DNA of 64,000 nt from Coprococcus phoceensis (GTDB lineage Bacteria; Bacillota; Clostridia; Lachnospirales; Lachnospiraceae). A program made the translations under genes and the position numbers. The DNA lies in contig NZ_FNWC01000007.1 in NCBI RefSeq assembly GCF_900104635.1, positions 1,153,421 through 1,217,420 of the forward strand. Direction: 5' to 3'. Each line of letters begins with the position of its first letter. Positions within the stretch are counted from its first letter, which is position 1. Positions 1 through 9,360 of the stretch are shown here, one piece after another. The notes under the pieces are model-generated. The model saw only the letters and a program-made list of their open reading frames with translations, ran no database searches and was not told the origin of the DNA.

Positions 1-489
1 TCATACGCCTGGCGTTATAATTAACGCCTCTTTATTGAGCGGCGTGGTTTTCTACACTCTTCTGGCCGTTTCTCTGACCAAGTTATCAAATTTTCCTACT
101 TTGTAGAATCTATATTTCCTTGTTCATCACAAAAATTAGGTAATTCCGTAAGAATATATTTAAAGTAGTAATACGAGCGAAGATTATCCAACTTAGTTTC
201 ATCTGTTCTAGATATAAGTCACAGCCTTATCCATTCTGGTACCTTTGAAAGTTTTTTTCTTATCAAGCCACGACAAAAAGCCTTCTACTATCGGCTTTGC
301 TTTTTCAAAACGAGCCTTTTTGATAGTATCAAAGGATATGTACTTTGCTTTAATACCATCTTCCAGATGGAAGAGTTGGTTGATATACATCATGCCCTGT
401 GCGGAAGGTTGCGTATAAGCCAGCTCTTTCCTTTGAGAATAGCATCTGTCAGGTATCTCCTGATATGGACCTTGCCCTAAGTCCTTCAT
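1..489 (-). pseudogene. IS66-family transposase (TnpC) C-terminal remnant
   Basis: The open piece at 208-489 encodes 93 residues including MMYINQLFHLEDGIK, followed by a stretch ending KPIVEGFLSW, which matches the style of the C-terminal part of IS66 TnpC transposases. Translation continues recognisably toward position 1 on the same strand (YFKYILTELPNF, then ITWSEKRPEECRKP), resembling the IS66 C-terminal domain, but stop codons interrupt it. No N-terminal or catalytic DDE part is present in the window. It is therefore a decayed, non-functional fragment. Family assignment is from recognition of these short motifs only. Confidence 0.75.
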
Positions 490-972
490 AATATCGTAGT
501 ATAATCAAGCCTTTATCTAATGACTCTACCCTCTATTTTCTATTTATCTATCTTTCGATTAACTTAGAGCCCAAAAATCCACATCCGTTTTCTGTCAGAG
601 CAGCCAAAACTTTTCTTCTCCCAACTAATCAAACGCAAATACTCCATTTAACATTACTTCATTTTTTATAAAAAATGTTTGTATTCAAACTTTACCAAGA
701 AAATTGCACAAAAAGGCAATAATTATCTACATAATCACTGCCTTCTACTAAATTTATTATTTTCTATTGCTCATTCGTCTGTCTCTTCCTCATTATTTCT
801 AAAGAATTTATCTCTATAATCCCGATACAAAAGTTTTGTCAATTCAGACCTTTTATCTGCTCATCTTATATCTGCTTCATAACCGAACGCCCATTTTCTT
901 TTCACGCAGAAAAGAAGCTTCACACTAATTATTTAGTGCAAAATCCCCTTCCCGATTTACCGGAATCTCTTC
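490..972. other. AT-rich intergenic stretch, nothing recognised
   Basis: No open frame with a plausible start and ribosome binding site, no clear RNA gene and no strong hairpin-plus-T-run terminator was seen here. It separates the IS66 remnant from the RelA/SpoT pair. Confidence 0.5.
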
Positions 973-1197
973 CTACATATTTATAACTTTCTTTTCAAAC
1001 TCTGCCTCTGAATCAACAAAATGATATGGCTCATACTCTCCAAAAGCAGATGGTCTGCTTATTGTAACAAGCTGTATTTTTTCATATCCAACTTTTTTTT
1101 CAATTCTTCTTTTAAAGTCCGAAAGGTGTTGTCCATGTATTGTCTTTAATGCAATACAACCGACTTCATCTATATGTTTCGCTATCAAATAGCACAT
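973..1197 (-). CDS. small conserved protein overlapping the RelA/SpoT gene (DUF6718-like)
   Basis: A 74-residue protein starting MCYLIAKHIDEVGC. It begins inside the 3' end of the upstream RelA/SpoT-domain gene (overlap about 32 bp), so the two are almost certainly translationally coupled. The N-terminal MCYLIAK...GCIALKT pattern is typical of short proteins annotated as DUF6718 in gut Firmicutes, but I assign this by memory of the pattern and not by search. No membrane segment or known catalytic motif. Because it is coupled to an alarmone-synthetase-like gene it could be its antitoxin or regulator; that is inference from position only. Confidence 0.6.
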   Translation of the reverse strand: MCYLIAKHIDEVGCIALKTIHGQHLSDFKRRIEKKVGYEKIQLVTISRPSAFGEYEPYHFVDSEAEFEKKVINM

Positions 1198-1792
1198 GGT
1201 CTAATTCCTCCTTAAACTCTTTCTCTGATAAAATTTTAGCACTCTCATATCGTTTTCTCAAGTAACAGCCTACAGAATTATCATATTCTTTCTTATACAC
1301 ATATTTATGAAGCCAATTATTAAACTGTCTGTCATAATATGTATTATACTGAATTTCAATAGGATAGTGTTTTCCATCAAGCTGAAAATACACATGAATC
1401 CCCCTATAGCCATCATCATTCGCTTTTCCATTTGTCATATCTGCAATCCTAAATTTGTCAATTTTTTTCAGTTGCAAGACTTCTTCATAATTATCACATA
1501 GAGAACGAAATCCTAACAGATCATCAAATACTTTTCTTGCTTGATGATCCGGATAATATCGTTTATATTTTAGTATTGCGGATTGAACACTCTTTATTCT
1601 ATAATCTAATGCCAAATCGTCCAATCCTTCTGCTGAATCATACCACTCATTCACTTCTATAAGTTCTTTAATCAGTTTCTCTTTATTAAAATAGTGCAAG
1701 TTCTTTTTTAAATTAATTCCCAATTTTGATTGATAGGACAATTTTTTCAATATATCAGTTGTCAAACTATCTCTTTCTAATATATCCGACAT
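1166..1792 (-). CDS. RelA/SpoT-domain protein (small alarmone synthetase-like)
   Basis: A 208-residue protein with a stand-alone nucleotidyltransferase domain of the RelA/SpoT family, which transfers pyrophosphate from ATP to GDP/GTP or, in toxic members, modifies other acceptors. Visible motifs in order: YRIKSVQSAILKYK (R-x-K...S...K signature), DDLLGFR (D-x-x-G-x-R), GYRGIHVYF (G-loop), PIEIQYNT (catalytic E-I-Q) and WLHKYVYK. All the synthetase signature residues that I can judge are present, and there is no hydrolase HD domain. Length fits small alarmone synthetases and toxSAS toxins. The start follows no strong Shine-Dalgarno that I can see, though GAGAGACA lies just upstream. It is coupled to a 74-residue gene, suggesting a two-gene unit. 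Confidence 0.8.
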   Translation of the reverse strand: MSDILERDSLTTDILKKLSYQSKLGINLKKNLHYFNKEKLIKELIEVNEWYDSAEGLDDLALDYRIKSVQSAILKYKRYYPDHQARKVFDDLLGFRSLCDNYEEVLQLKKIDKFRIADMTNGKANDDGYRGIHVYFQLDGKHYPIEIQYNTYYDRQFNNWLHKYVYKKEYDNSVGCYLRKRYESAKILSEKEFKEELDHVLFDSETYR

Positions 1793-2132
1793 ACCATTGT
1801 CTCTCTTTCTAATTATTTATATACATCAAACTTTCTCTCATTATAACAAAGTAATTTTTTTGCAACAATACTATAACTGTCTTTTAGAAAAGTCACTCTA
1901 CTTTTTCTTCAAAACTCATCCTGCGAACACAAAAGCAATCACCTATATGTACAAATTAGGTCACTCGTCCATCTTTTTTACCTATTTCATCGAGTGTTAT
2001 TCTGTCTGCACAGTCCGCAGAAACAGCATAAAAACACAAAAAACAGCACTCAATATCACTCGTTTTCTGCCTTATAAATAGTAACTCACGAAATATTCCA
2101 CTCTCGTAACTGATCCAAAACATTTCTTAGCA
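1793..2132. other. intergenic region, nothing recognised
   Basis: Gene-free spacer between the SEC-C gene and the RelA/SpoT gene. No RNA gene, repeat or convincing terminator was recognised. Confidence 0.4.
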
Positions 2133-3386
2133 TCAATTCTTCTTTCCACAGCATTTTTTATATTTCTTTCCTGAGCCACATGGGCATGGATCATTTGGAT
2201 ATATTTTCTTTTCTACTCGTATTGGTTCCTCGTTCAGCCCTCTCGGAAACATTGTTGTTTGAATAACATTTGTATTTCCATTTAAGTCAACCGGCACCCC
2301 CATAGCCTGCAACTGTGGTACAGTACCCTTTAAAATCGCAGCCGCATTAGAACTAGCCGGAACCATTGTTGGCATTTTATCGATAGGCATTTTTCTCGCC
2401 ATTTCACTTGGTTTGTACCCTCTGTTCTCTTTCATTCGGGTATTGTTGTGTGCCACCACAAGTAACTCTAGCAATTCATTTATCATCTTCTCTTCAAATT
2501 CAATATTGGCTTCCGTCATTTTATTGATAATCTTTGATGGCGATTCGCTTTCATAACTATTTGCCCATACTTGCAGACACCATGTCACTGCTTGTTCATA
2601 AGGAAGCCTTAATTTCTTAATGAAAAAAGATTCCAACTTTTTATATTCAGAGGAACTTGCCTCATATCCAGTTCTACATATCTCATCTATCTGCTGTGCC
2701 GATGGAATATAAAAATCTTTATCCATCTGTTGTCGAAGCAAGTAACCAAATTCCTCATCCTCAAACAACTGTAAATGCACAAATATTCCTTTTTCTGAGT
2801 ATAACGGATCCTCTTTTGGACATCCTTTCATCCCAAGTCTGTCCATTGTAAAAAGACATGATTCCACAATATCAACCGGCATTTCCCAAAGCATTTCTAT
2901 CATTTCATCTATAGAGCACTTCACTTTCTGCCTATACATTTCATAGATAACTTCGATCGGTGCTATTCCATAATATTGTATAAAAAAATGTATGCACTTT
3001 ACCATCCAGCCTTTTCTGCATTGCTTCCGTCGAAATGACTCATCATCTACTTTGGAAAAGGCAACAGCAACATCTTCAAATACACAAAATCTGTCAGTAG
3101 GCTCTTCAAAATATCCAATCCAGTATCTGTAAAGCTGCATCGCATCTACCACTTCATTTACAGAAACAGCTGTAGGAGAAATACAAGCTTTCCGAAATAA
3201 GTCCATCTGTTCTTTTGTAAGGCATGCTAATCTGCTTCTAAGCATTTCCTCTGTACAAAAATTATCAACAATTCTATCTATTAAATCAGATTTTCGGAGT
3301 CCTGAACACTTTCTGATTTCAAAACTTCTTGCCTGATCTAATAGTTCTTCTTTTGTATATTCTGTCAAATATTCTCTTAATAACAT
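2133..3386 (-). CDS. SEC-C motif protein with SAP/Rho-N-like N-terminus
   Basis: A 417-residue protein. The C-terminus carries a clear SEC-C zinc-binding motif, [15 protein letters not shown], also found at the end of SecA and in many uncharacterised proteins. The first ~50 residues ([16 protein letters not shown], then [12 protein letters not shown]) resemble the short helical SAP/Rho N-terminal fold that often binds nucleic acid. The middle is helical with no motif I know. The cytosolic function is unknown. It lies 24 bp downstream of the YkgJ-like gene on the same strand, so the two are probably co-transcribed. Confidence 0.75.
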   Translation of the reverse strand: MLLREYLTEYTKEELLDQARSFEIRKCSGLRKSDLIDRIVDNFCTEEMLRSRLACLTKEQMDLFRKACISPTAVSVNEVVDAMQLYRYWIGYFEEPTDRFCVFEDVAVAFSKVDDESFRRKQCRKGWMVKCIHFFIQYYGIAPIEVIYEMYRQKVKCSIDEMIEMLWEMPVDIVESCLFTMDRLGMKGCPKEDPLYSEKGIFVHLQLFEDEEFGYLLRQQMDKDFYIPSAQQIDEICRTGYEASSSEYKKLESFFIKKLRLPYEQAVTWCLQVWANSYESESPSKIINKMTEANIEFEEKMINELLELLVVAHNNTRMKENRGYKPSEMARKMPIDKMPTMVPASSNAAAILKGTVPQLQAMGVPVDLNGNTNVIQTTMFPRGLNEEPIRVEKKIYPNDPCPCGSGKKYKKCCGKKN

Positions 3387-3410
3387 TTCTGCTCCCTATC
3401 TACTCATATT

Positions 3411-3920
3411 TCATCTTCCATAACGAAATCCATATTCTATTTTTAATCTCTCATATATTTCAAATGCTATCGGACAGACTTCTACTGTTTCCAATACACT
3501 GTACAAACTATGTAACCTCTCTGGCTGATCCGTATATGGATATTTCCTGCAATTCTCAGGTTTATATTCTCCCAGCTTACAGTTTCCGTCTTCTTCCAGA
3601 AAATCACACGGATGATGCTTAGTTACATATGTATTTTCACTTTCTTTTTTTATCAAATAAGACTTTATAAGCTCTTCTTTCGTAATTCCCAAATATTCTG
3701 CATCTTTCTCCAAATCTTCTTCTGGAATACTTCCGCAGTACATCTTACAACAGTTCCTACATCTGCTACAGTCATAATTTGCAAACAACTCTTCATGAAA
3801 TTTTTTGAACTGCTCGTCCAATTCTTTTTCATCCGCATTACATTTTTAGAATGTACGGAATTCAATATTTTCATTTTCCTTTTTCTTCGCTTCAAATTTT
3901 ACTTTTCTTGGTGCAATCAT
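3411..3920 (-). pseudogene. YkgJ-family cysteine-cluster protein with an in-frame TAA near the N-terminus
   Basis: The downstream part (from 3821) encodes FANYDCSRCRNCCKMYCG and further cysteines typical of the YkgJ/Fe-S or zinc cysteine-cluster family. Reading upstream in the same frame gives a good start at 3920 (MIAPRKVKFEAKKK...) preceded by a GAGGTGAT ribosome binding site, with a TAA stop at 3846-3848 after residue 24, then continuous family-like sequence (KCNADEKELDEQF). So the gene looks full length apart from one nonsense codon (possibly TTA to TAA). Reinitiation at the TTG codon at 3819-3821 could still make a nearly complete protein. Called a probable pseudogene for that reason. 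Confidence 0.65.
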
Positions 3921-3997
3921 ATTATCACCTCATTTTTCTCATCTTTTGCTGACATTGAGCCTTTTCTCACCCAACTCTGTCCCGTCAAATTTATCCT

Positions 3998-4741
3998 TTA
4001 CATATTGACAGGTTGCAAAATAATAATCCTGACTTCCTTTCCATCAAAACTCCTGTTAAAATTTGATTCAAAAGCATGCCTGTCTTTTATAATTTTTTCT
4101 TTGTCGTAGATATAAAAGAATATATAATCCGCCTTATAATGTACAATATCAGCTTCTATTTCTTCTGTCAGCTTTTTTAAGTTTGTTGATGTTCTTGTAC
4201 ACTTTGCTTCTATGATTGTATTTAAAGAAAAAATTTTTATATCGCTTCTAACAGTTCCAACTCCCGAATCATCACTTACCTCTCTTCTGGCATCCGGATA
4301 CAATGGCTTTATAACTGCATAAAGCAAATGCTGTAAATCATATTCATTTTCAATCTGTATTTTTTTCAAGTTTTCAGACGTAAGTGATGCCCTCTTATCT
4401 GGTTTTACTTCCCTAAACGCTTCTAAGAAGAAATAAAAATTTCGCAGATACCTTTCAATCCCCTTTTGAATAAATTGTGATGACTTCTCATATTCTTCAC
4501 ATAAAATACTGTCCAAATAGATCAACAGATTTTCTTTTGCCTTTAACATATTTTCACGGGTAGATTCTTTTGAAAATTTGTTCACCATATATTTCTGTTT
4601 ATTTCTAATATTTTGAACAATATCATTCTTATATGATTCTTGTTTCATCATCTGGTGCAGCTTCGATATAAATTCCTCATATTCCTCTACAGTATCCACT
4701 AATTTCAACTTTTCGATATACTCTTTCAGCATATTATCCAT
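3998..4741 (-). CDS. PD-(D/E)XK nuclease-like protein, partner of the upstream ATPase
   Basis: A 247-residue protein with a helical N-terminal half and a C-terminal half that reads like a PD-(D/E)XK restriction-nuclease fold: R-S-D-I-K then NTIIEAKCTR, i.e. an aspartate on one strand and an E-x-K on the next, followed by EIEADIVHY and YIFFYIYD. Proteins of this style are common in two-gene modules with AAA/STAND ATPases. The start overlaps the end of the ATPase gene by 8 bp, so they are co-translated. It probably cleaves DNA or RNA in response to the ATPase; that role is inference. No signal peptide or membrane segment. Confidence 0.65.
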   Translation of the reverse strand: MDNMLKEYIEKLKLVDTVEEYEEFISKLHQMMKQESYKNDIVQNIRNKQKYMVNKFSKESTRENMLKAKENLLIYLDSILCEEYEKSSQFIQKGIERYLRNFYFFLEAFREVKPDKRASLTSENLKKIQIENEYDLQHLLYAVIKPLYPDARREVSDDSGVGTVRSDIKIFSLNTIIEAKCTRTSTNLKKLTEEIEADIVHYKADYIFFYIYDKEKIIKDRHAFESNFNRSFDGKEVRIIILQPVNM

Positions 4742-5918
4742 TCATTCTCCCCCATCTCAGATAAAACAAAAATAGTGGATCCAAAACATACACTTTTCCG
4801 TCTTTCCATTCTATTGCTTTATAAATTTCTTCTTTTTCTTTTAGGATTGTTTGTAAATTATTTAAATGACTTTTTACAGAATTTCTATCCGGTTTTCCTT
4901 CTGTTTTAGGAATAAGGTTTATGATTCTGTCATAAACTGTGTCAAAATCCAATTCCATAATCGGAGGATTTTTGGCTAACGATTCCACGATCAGTCCATA
5001 CAAATCCAATTCTTTTCCATCTAATGTTTTGTATAAATTTCTTTTCTTTCCACGCGGATTTGGACCTTTAGACATTACATTTACCACATCGTAATAGTTA
5101 AAGTTAACCGTTGTAAATTTATATGCCATTTCCAACATATCAAAATTTACAATATGCTCATTTTTGTCTTCCAACAATGTGCAAATGCTCAGACAAATAT
5201 ACTGCATTAACTGTGGTGATGTAAGACATTCAACTGCCAACTGTTCTGCAACTTCATCTGTTATCTTAATATCAAGTTGTTTAAATCCTTTTAAAGCAAT
5301 CTCTTTTAAATCCTTTTTTTCCCACGCTTCAATATTAATTAAACTCAATCTTCCCGATAAATCTGCATTCTGGCGAATTGCATCGTCTGCCCTATGCGGA
5401 AGAGAAACTACGACTACCTTTAATTCTCTTCTAATTGCATCTTTGAGCTGTTGTGCCATTTTTGTCTGCATCTCTTTTGAAGCATAATGAAAATCATCAA
5501 TTACTAATACTTTATCGTGCTCTTTATAATATTGAATAACGGTATCTTTCGCTAGAACATACTTTTCGCTTTTACTATCTGTTTCCTTACTATTTCCTTC
5601 ATTAACCTCTCTTTCTGTTGTCAATTCTCCTTTATAAGGCAACCCCACTTTTGCAGCAACAATTGCCCAAAAATCTGTGTTGCTGTTAAAATCCGCACCA
5701 GAAATTTCAACAATGTTGTCAAATCCAATTACCTTCTCGCATAAGATTGTCTTTCCCATTTTTGATGGTCCAATTAATGATGTAAGGCAACCTGCTGTTC
5801 TCAATGCCTGCTTTAAACGTAATTCATATGATATACCTGTATTTTCATAATTCCTGGAGACATATGTATATTCCGGATACGCTCCAGGTTTAAATACATT
5901 TTCTGCTTTTAGTCTCAT
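4734..5918 (-). CDS. P-loop ATPase (ATPase_2/STAND-like) of a two-gene module
   Basis: A 394-residue ATPase. Walker A is LIGPSKMGKT near residue 48; Walker B is VLVIDDFHYAS near residue 140; a PHRADDAIRQNADLSGR segment follows as an arginine-bearing sensor region. The end, DPLFLFYLRWGRMNG, is characteristic of the archaeal-type ATPase_2/STAND families, which use a C-terminal winged helix to sense something. A GGAGGTGCTAATATG translation start is clear. It is followed directly by a PD-(D/E)XK-like nuclease gene, a pairing frequent in bacterial immunity. No known system name can be given from the sequence alone. Confidence 0.75.
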   Translation of the reverse strand: MRLKAENVFKPGAYPEYTYVSRNYENTGISYELRLKQALRTAGCLTSLIGPSKMGKTILCEKVIGFDNIVEISGADFNSNTDFWAIVAAKVGLPYKGELTTEREVNEGNSKETDSKSEKYVLAKDTVIQYYKEHDKVLVIDDFHYASKEMQTKMAQQLKDAIRRELKVVVVSLPHRADDAIRQNADLSGRLSLINIEAWEKKDLKEIALKGFKQLDIKITDEVAEQLAVECLTSPQLMQYICLSICTLLEDKNEHIVNFDMLEMAYKFTTVNFNYYDVVNVMSKGPNPRGKKRNLYKTLDGKELDLYGLIVESLAKNPPIMELDFDTVYDRIINLIPKTEGKPDRNSVKSHLNNLQTILKEKEEIYKAIEWKDGKVYVLDPLFLFYLRWGRMNG

Positions 5919-5947
5919 ATTAGCACCTCCAAATATTAATTACTCTA

Positions 5948-5992
5948 ATTATAACACATTTTATTACTTTTTAAATATTTTATTACTTTTTA
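5948..5992 (-). promoter_or_regulatory. promoter -10 and tandem 16-bp direct repeats upstream of the ATPase gene
   Basis: On the minus strand a TATAAT hexamer (plus 5948-5953) sits about 30 bp before the ATPase start codon. Just upstream are two perfect direct copies of a 16-bp AT-rich sequence, ATTTTATTACTTTTTA on the plus strand, at 5958-5973 and 5977-5992, a 19-bp period. No good -35 box is visible, so the promoter probably needs an activator or is under repression through these repeats. Function inferred. Confidence 0.5.
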
Positions 5993-6332
5993 TTGGTCTA
6001 AATATCATTTGACCATAATATAACTTCATTGTTATACTCCAGCACAAATGATTTTGTTCTCTAGCATACTTAATAGAAAACAAAAAGGCTGAAGCCCATG
6101 ATGCGACTCCAACCCTTTAATTTCTCTCGACAAAAGAAAACATATAACCCTTGCATTTATATTTAATTATTCTGAATGATATTCACTCCAAATTACCATT
6201 TTTGCGTAACAAATTCAATTTCGTAACAATATCATTCTTTCATTTTCAGTTTCGTTTAGTTTCATCCAATCCATACATCTCGTACTTCAAATCACAGAAC
6301 AACACTATATATTGTTCTTTAGCACTGCTACA

Positions 6333-6485
6333 TTATAGCACTTCAGAAACGTCCGGAAAGCACATGGCAAAACGGATATCCACCTCATTTTTGTTTTTCA
6401 TCACCGAGTTCACTTCGTTCCCGATATACCGGGCCGGCTTCTCGATTTTTAGTAATATTTCATCATTTAAAGCTAGTTTTCTCAT
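6333..6485 (-). pseudogene. N-terminal fragment of a B12-binding radical-SAM protein (TIGR03960-like)
   Basis: Fifty codons starting MRKLALNDEILL behind an AGGAG ribosome binding site and containing KPARYIGNEVNSV and IRFAMCFPDV. This is the typical beginning of the ~600-residue TIGR03960 radical-SAM family, whose next residues would be YEIGMSHLG. Here the frame changes to SEVL and stops. The rest of the gene is absent. It therefore marks a recombination or insertion break in an ordinary housekeeping-type gene. Upstream ORF extension to 6551 is not needed. Confidence 0.7.
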
Positions 6486-6899
6486 ATTTCTCCTTTCGTT
6501 TTTGTTTAATATATACAAAAAAGTAATCTTATTTTCTTTTTCGATTTTCACGAAAAATAGCTGTTTTTTTATGATTTTCAGGGACGCTTTTCAGTATGAA
6601 AAATGCTGTTTTTCATCTGATTTTTGCCCTTGCGTAACAAATTTACTTTTTTTCTACTGTGCAGCACTATGCATAATTATACACCATTTTCATAGTCTTG
6701 CATAAAATACATAGCACTGCATAACATAATTCAATACTATAAATCACTTATTTTGCAATTAAATTCTTAAAAATTTTGTCCTGCTTTTTCTATCATTTAA
6801 CACCCTATATGAGAATATGATATTATTTGATATAAAGCAGCAGACAACATTCTGAGACAGCATGCTAACCCATCATATTATATGCTTTTTGCAGAAGGA
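6486..6899. other. intergenic AT-rich DNA, nothing recognised
   Basis: No supported gene, RNA or repeat. It lies between the truncated radical-SAM gene and integrase-like debris and may be part of an old insertion. Confidence 0.35.
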
Positions 6900-6975
6900 G
6901 TTCAAGCAAATTTTGGTTTATCTTCTCCAAGTTTTTCAAACAACTGCATATTTTCCTTTTTTCGAATTTCTAATT

Positions 6976-7296
6976 CTTGAAAAATTCTGAATATTTTAAC
7001 CCTAAAATTTCACCCTTGCGTAAACCTACAAACAAAGCCAGTAAAATCTCTAAATAAACAGAATGGTATTCTTACGCCGCTTGAAGCAATGTCCGTATCT
7101 GCTTTTTAGAATAAAGTACCTATTTGGTAGGTGCTTATATGCTTTCTTTCGCCATAAAGCACCGTAACATAATTGATTTGTGTGTGTCAATACCTGCATC
7201 TATGTTTGTAAACATGGTTTAGTTTCCTTCATCTAACCAATGGGCGAAGAAAGACTTGGGAATACGATAAATATTTCCAATTTTTATAACTTTGAA
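6976..7296 (-). pseudogene. excisionase and tyrosine-integrase debris
   Basis: Translating the minus strand at 7219-7296 gives VIKIGNIYRIPKSFFAHWLDEGN then a stop, split here as KIGNIYRIPKSFF and AHWLDEGN: the usual C-terminal end of a Tn916/phage excisionase-type winged HTH. Further on, at about 6976-7056, ILLALFVGLRKGEILGL is the hallmark of the tyrosine-recombinase catalytic core (first active-site arginine in GLRKGE). Neither piece is complete and stops lie between them. They are the relics of an integrated element. Confidence 0.5.
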
Positions 7297-7299
7297 TGG

Positions 7300-7750
7300 T
7301 TAATCTGAATTGAATTTATTAAAACCTAAAAAATCTTTCCAACCACCCATCATAAATGTTAAACTGTTTTTTCCCAAAGTCAAAAATGCCAATGCCCGTA
7401 AAACGCCCTTATATTTTTCACTATCCAGACAAATTTCATATTCTCCCCAAAATATGTTTTGCTGTAGACCAGATTTTTGATGGTCCGTTTTTGCTTTGCA
7501 TATTATATTCTACGTAGGATAATCCTGCTTTCACATTTGCTTTAATCTCCTGTTCCACCTTTTCTTGAAAACAAAAATCACCAAGACAAGAAAAAATATC
7601 ATCTACAGTAAGTGGATAATCAATTCTGCTCCTTTCTTTATAAGAAAAGGCAGAAGAATATTCTAATCCCTCTGCCTGTGTTGCTATTATCTTAAGCAAA
7701 CAAATTCTACCATTTCCTGTGGATAATGGATCCTCCCTTCCCCCTTTCAT
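7300..7750 (-). pseudogene. frameshifted hypothetical gene of a decayed mobile element
   Basis: The first frame (7436-7750, 104 residues) contains a run ending YPLTVDDIFSCLGDF and ends HILGRI-stop. A different frame overlapping this end continues as GEYEICLDSEKYKGVLRAL and FMMGGWKDFLGF to a stop at 7300-7302. The two read as one protein with a frameshift near 7440. It is followed directly by the excisionase fragment, so it probably belonged to the same mobile element. I do not recognise the family. Confidence 0.4.
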
Positions 7751-8375
7751 TGCACAATCTTCCCTCCTCTCCAGTCAACAGTAAAAAAGGAGTATCCGAA
7801 TCTGTTTTTTTCTTTCCATTTTATTTTCTAGTTTTTGATACTCCCGAAAAATCTTGTCGTCAACATCTTTGAAATTTTTTTGAAACAGAACGTATCGGCT
7901 TGTCACTCCACGATTTAGAAATAGAGATATTACTTCTAAACTATTCTCCCAATCAAACTATCTTTGTCCTTGTAATTGTTATAAAGTATGTACTAATTCA
8001 AACAATAGCATCGTAATATCATTTTTTGAACATAACGGTTACATACAATATAGTTCTATTTAAAATCATCTTTCCTTAAAAGAGAAAAACTTTTCGAAAT
8101 AATTTAATCTTATATTTATAACACAAAGCGTTCAGAATTTTTATTCGTCTAAACACTTCTTCATCATATGACGAAATTTGTGCCAAATCATTTAATAAAT
8201 CCTACTTTACATCTAAATTTAGGAATCTATCGACCATTCATTATAATCGTATTTTTCCTACCTCTAAAATTTTTCCATTTAATCTTTGATGGAAATATAA
8301 TACTTCTCTTTGAATATATCCTTTAAATTTACTTGTCGATATGTTTCTTTTCTATAAGTAATAATGAGACATGTT
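7751..8375. other. gene-free region, nothing recognised
   Basis: AT-rich, many stops in all frames. The short frame at 8279-8527 on the minus strand is an alternative-frame shadow of the AraC gene. No RNA gene or strong terminator was identified. Confidence 0.4.
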
Positions 8376-9167
8376 CTATTTTTCCCACCATGTTTTTCGA
8401 TATTCACTAGGCGTCCGCCCATACTTTTGTCGAAAAACTCTATTAAATGTCCTCTGGCTTTCAAATCCAGCTTCCAGATAAATATCTGTAATCCTTCTAT
8501 CCGTATTTTCCAACAAAGAGGTCGCATAATTTAAACGAATTTCATTTAAGTATTGGTTGAAATTTGTATGAAAAATACCTGAAAAAATTTTTGATAGGGC
8601 AAACTTATTAGTTCCCAGAGCTGATGCCACTTTCCCAAGTGTAAGTTCCTCTTGAAAATGTGACAACAGATAGGTCATCGCTGCATATATCAGATCATTA
8701 CTCCCCACACTGTCTTTTTCTATGAATCGGAATGTTTCCCTGCACCGGTATAATATAATCTGCAAATAAGCCTGCCCCACAACCTCACTGACTTTCTGAT
8801 CTTTTATCAGACAACTCAGGGCGTTTTTAACTTCTCTATGTAAATCTGCGCTGGCAATCACCGGGTTTTCCGGACATTTCTTCTGAAGAAGCGCCATAAA
8901 CGGACCACTTAGTTCCAAAGAAGCATAAAACTGGTACACCTCATTTTCCCCCTTTGAAAACACCTGATAATGATGAATCAAATCTGGAAAAACAATAGCA
9001 AAATCCCCCTTTTCCATATGATACAACTCATATCCAATGCCAAGCTCCACCTCCCCTTTTGTTACATATACCAGTTCTATGGCATTGTGAAGGTGAGGGG
9101 GAACATGATGTGGTTTTTTCCTTATCATACTGAACTTTTCTTTTTTCTCTTCATAAGACGGCTGCAT
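8376..9167 (-). CDS. AraC-family transcriptional regulator
   Basis: A 263-residue regulator with an N-terminal cupin-like ligand domain (HVPPHLHNAIELVYVTKGEV...GDFAIVFPDLIHHY) and a C-terminal pair of helix-turn-helices (LGKVASALGTNKFALSKIF; ITDIYLEAGFESQRTFNRVF; then RQKYGRTPSEYRKT), the AraC/XylS signature. I chose the ATG at 9167 because a GAGGGG ribosome binding site precedes it; the open frame extends to 9236 without support. It sits just beyond the end of the GPH transporter/lacZ operon, on the same strand, and probably senses a sugar related to that operon. Confidence 0.85.
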   Translation of the reverse strand: MQPSYEEKKEKFSMIRKKPHHVPPHLHNAIELVYVTKGEVELGIGYELYHMEKGDFAIVFPDLIHHYQVFSKGENEVYQFYASLELSGPFMALLQKKCPENPVIASADLHREVKNALSCLIKDQKVSEVVGQAYLQIILYRCRETFRFIEKDSVGSNDLIYAAMTYLLSHFQEELTLGKVASALGTNKFALSKIFSGIFHTNFNQYLNEIRLNYATSLLENTDRRITDIYLEAGFESQRTFNRVFRQKYGRTPSEYRKTWWEK

Positions 9168-9279
9168 GATATTTCTTTCCCCTCTCAAGAATTGGCTACA
9201 TTTCTTTTTGATATGGCACGCAGGTTTTCTGCCCATCCGATATAATAAACTCAGTAATTAGGAAAGGAGGAAAACCAGA

Positions 9280-9360
9280 ATGAAAAAACTGATGAATTAC
9301 TTACAGAAAGTCATGAATTTTTATGCGGTTTACTTCAATCATGCATACCGTCTTTCATAG
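9280..9360 (+). CDS. candidate 26-residue small protein
   Basis: A tiny open frame, MKKLMNYLQKVMNFYAVYFN plus six residues, behind a very strong Shine-Dalgarno (GGAAAGGAGG at 9261-9270, nine bases before ATG) and a TATAAT-like hexamer at 9241-9246. It diverges from the AraC gene and its last bases overlap the 3' end of the transporter gene on the other strand. Basic and aromatic-rich, possibly amphipathic. No family recognised. The translation signals are much better than chance, but coding is not proven. Confidence 0.4.
   Translation: MKKLMNYLQKVMNFYAVYFNHAYRLS

Noticed and set aside
3612..4109. 165-residue plus-strand open frame
   Set aside because: Antisense to the YkgJ-like and nuclease genes, hydrophobic noise, no start signals.
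6151..6705. 184-residue plus-strand open frame
   Set aside because: Phe/Ser/Ile-rich translation typical of AT-rich antisense; overlaps the clear radical-SAM fragment on the other strand.
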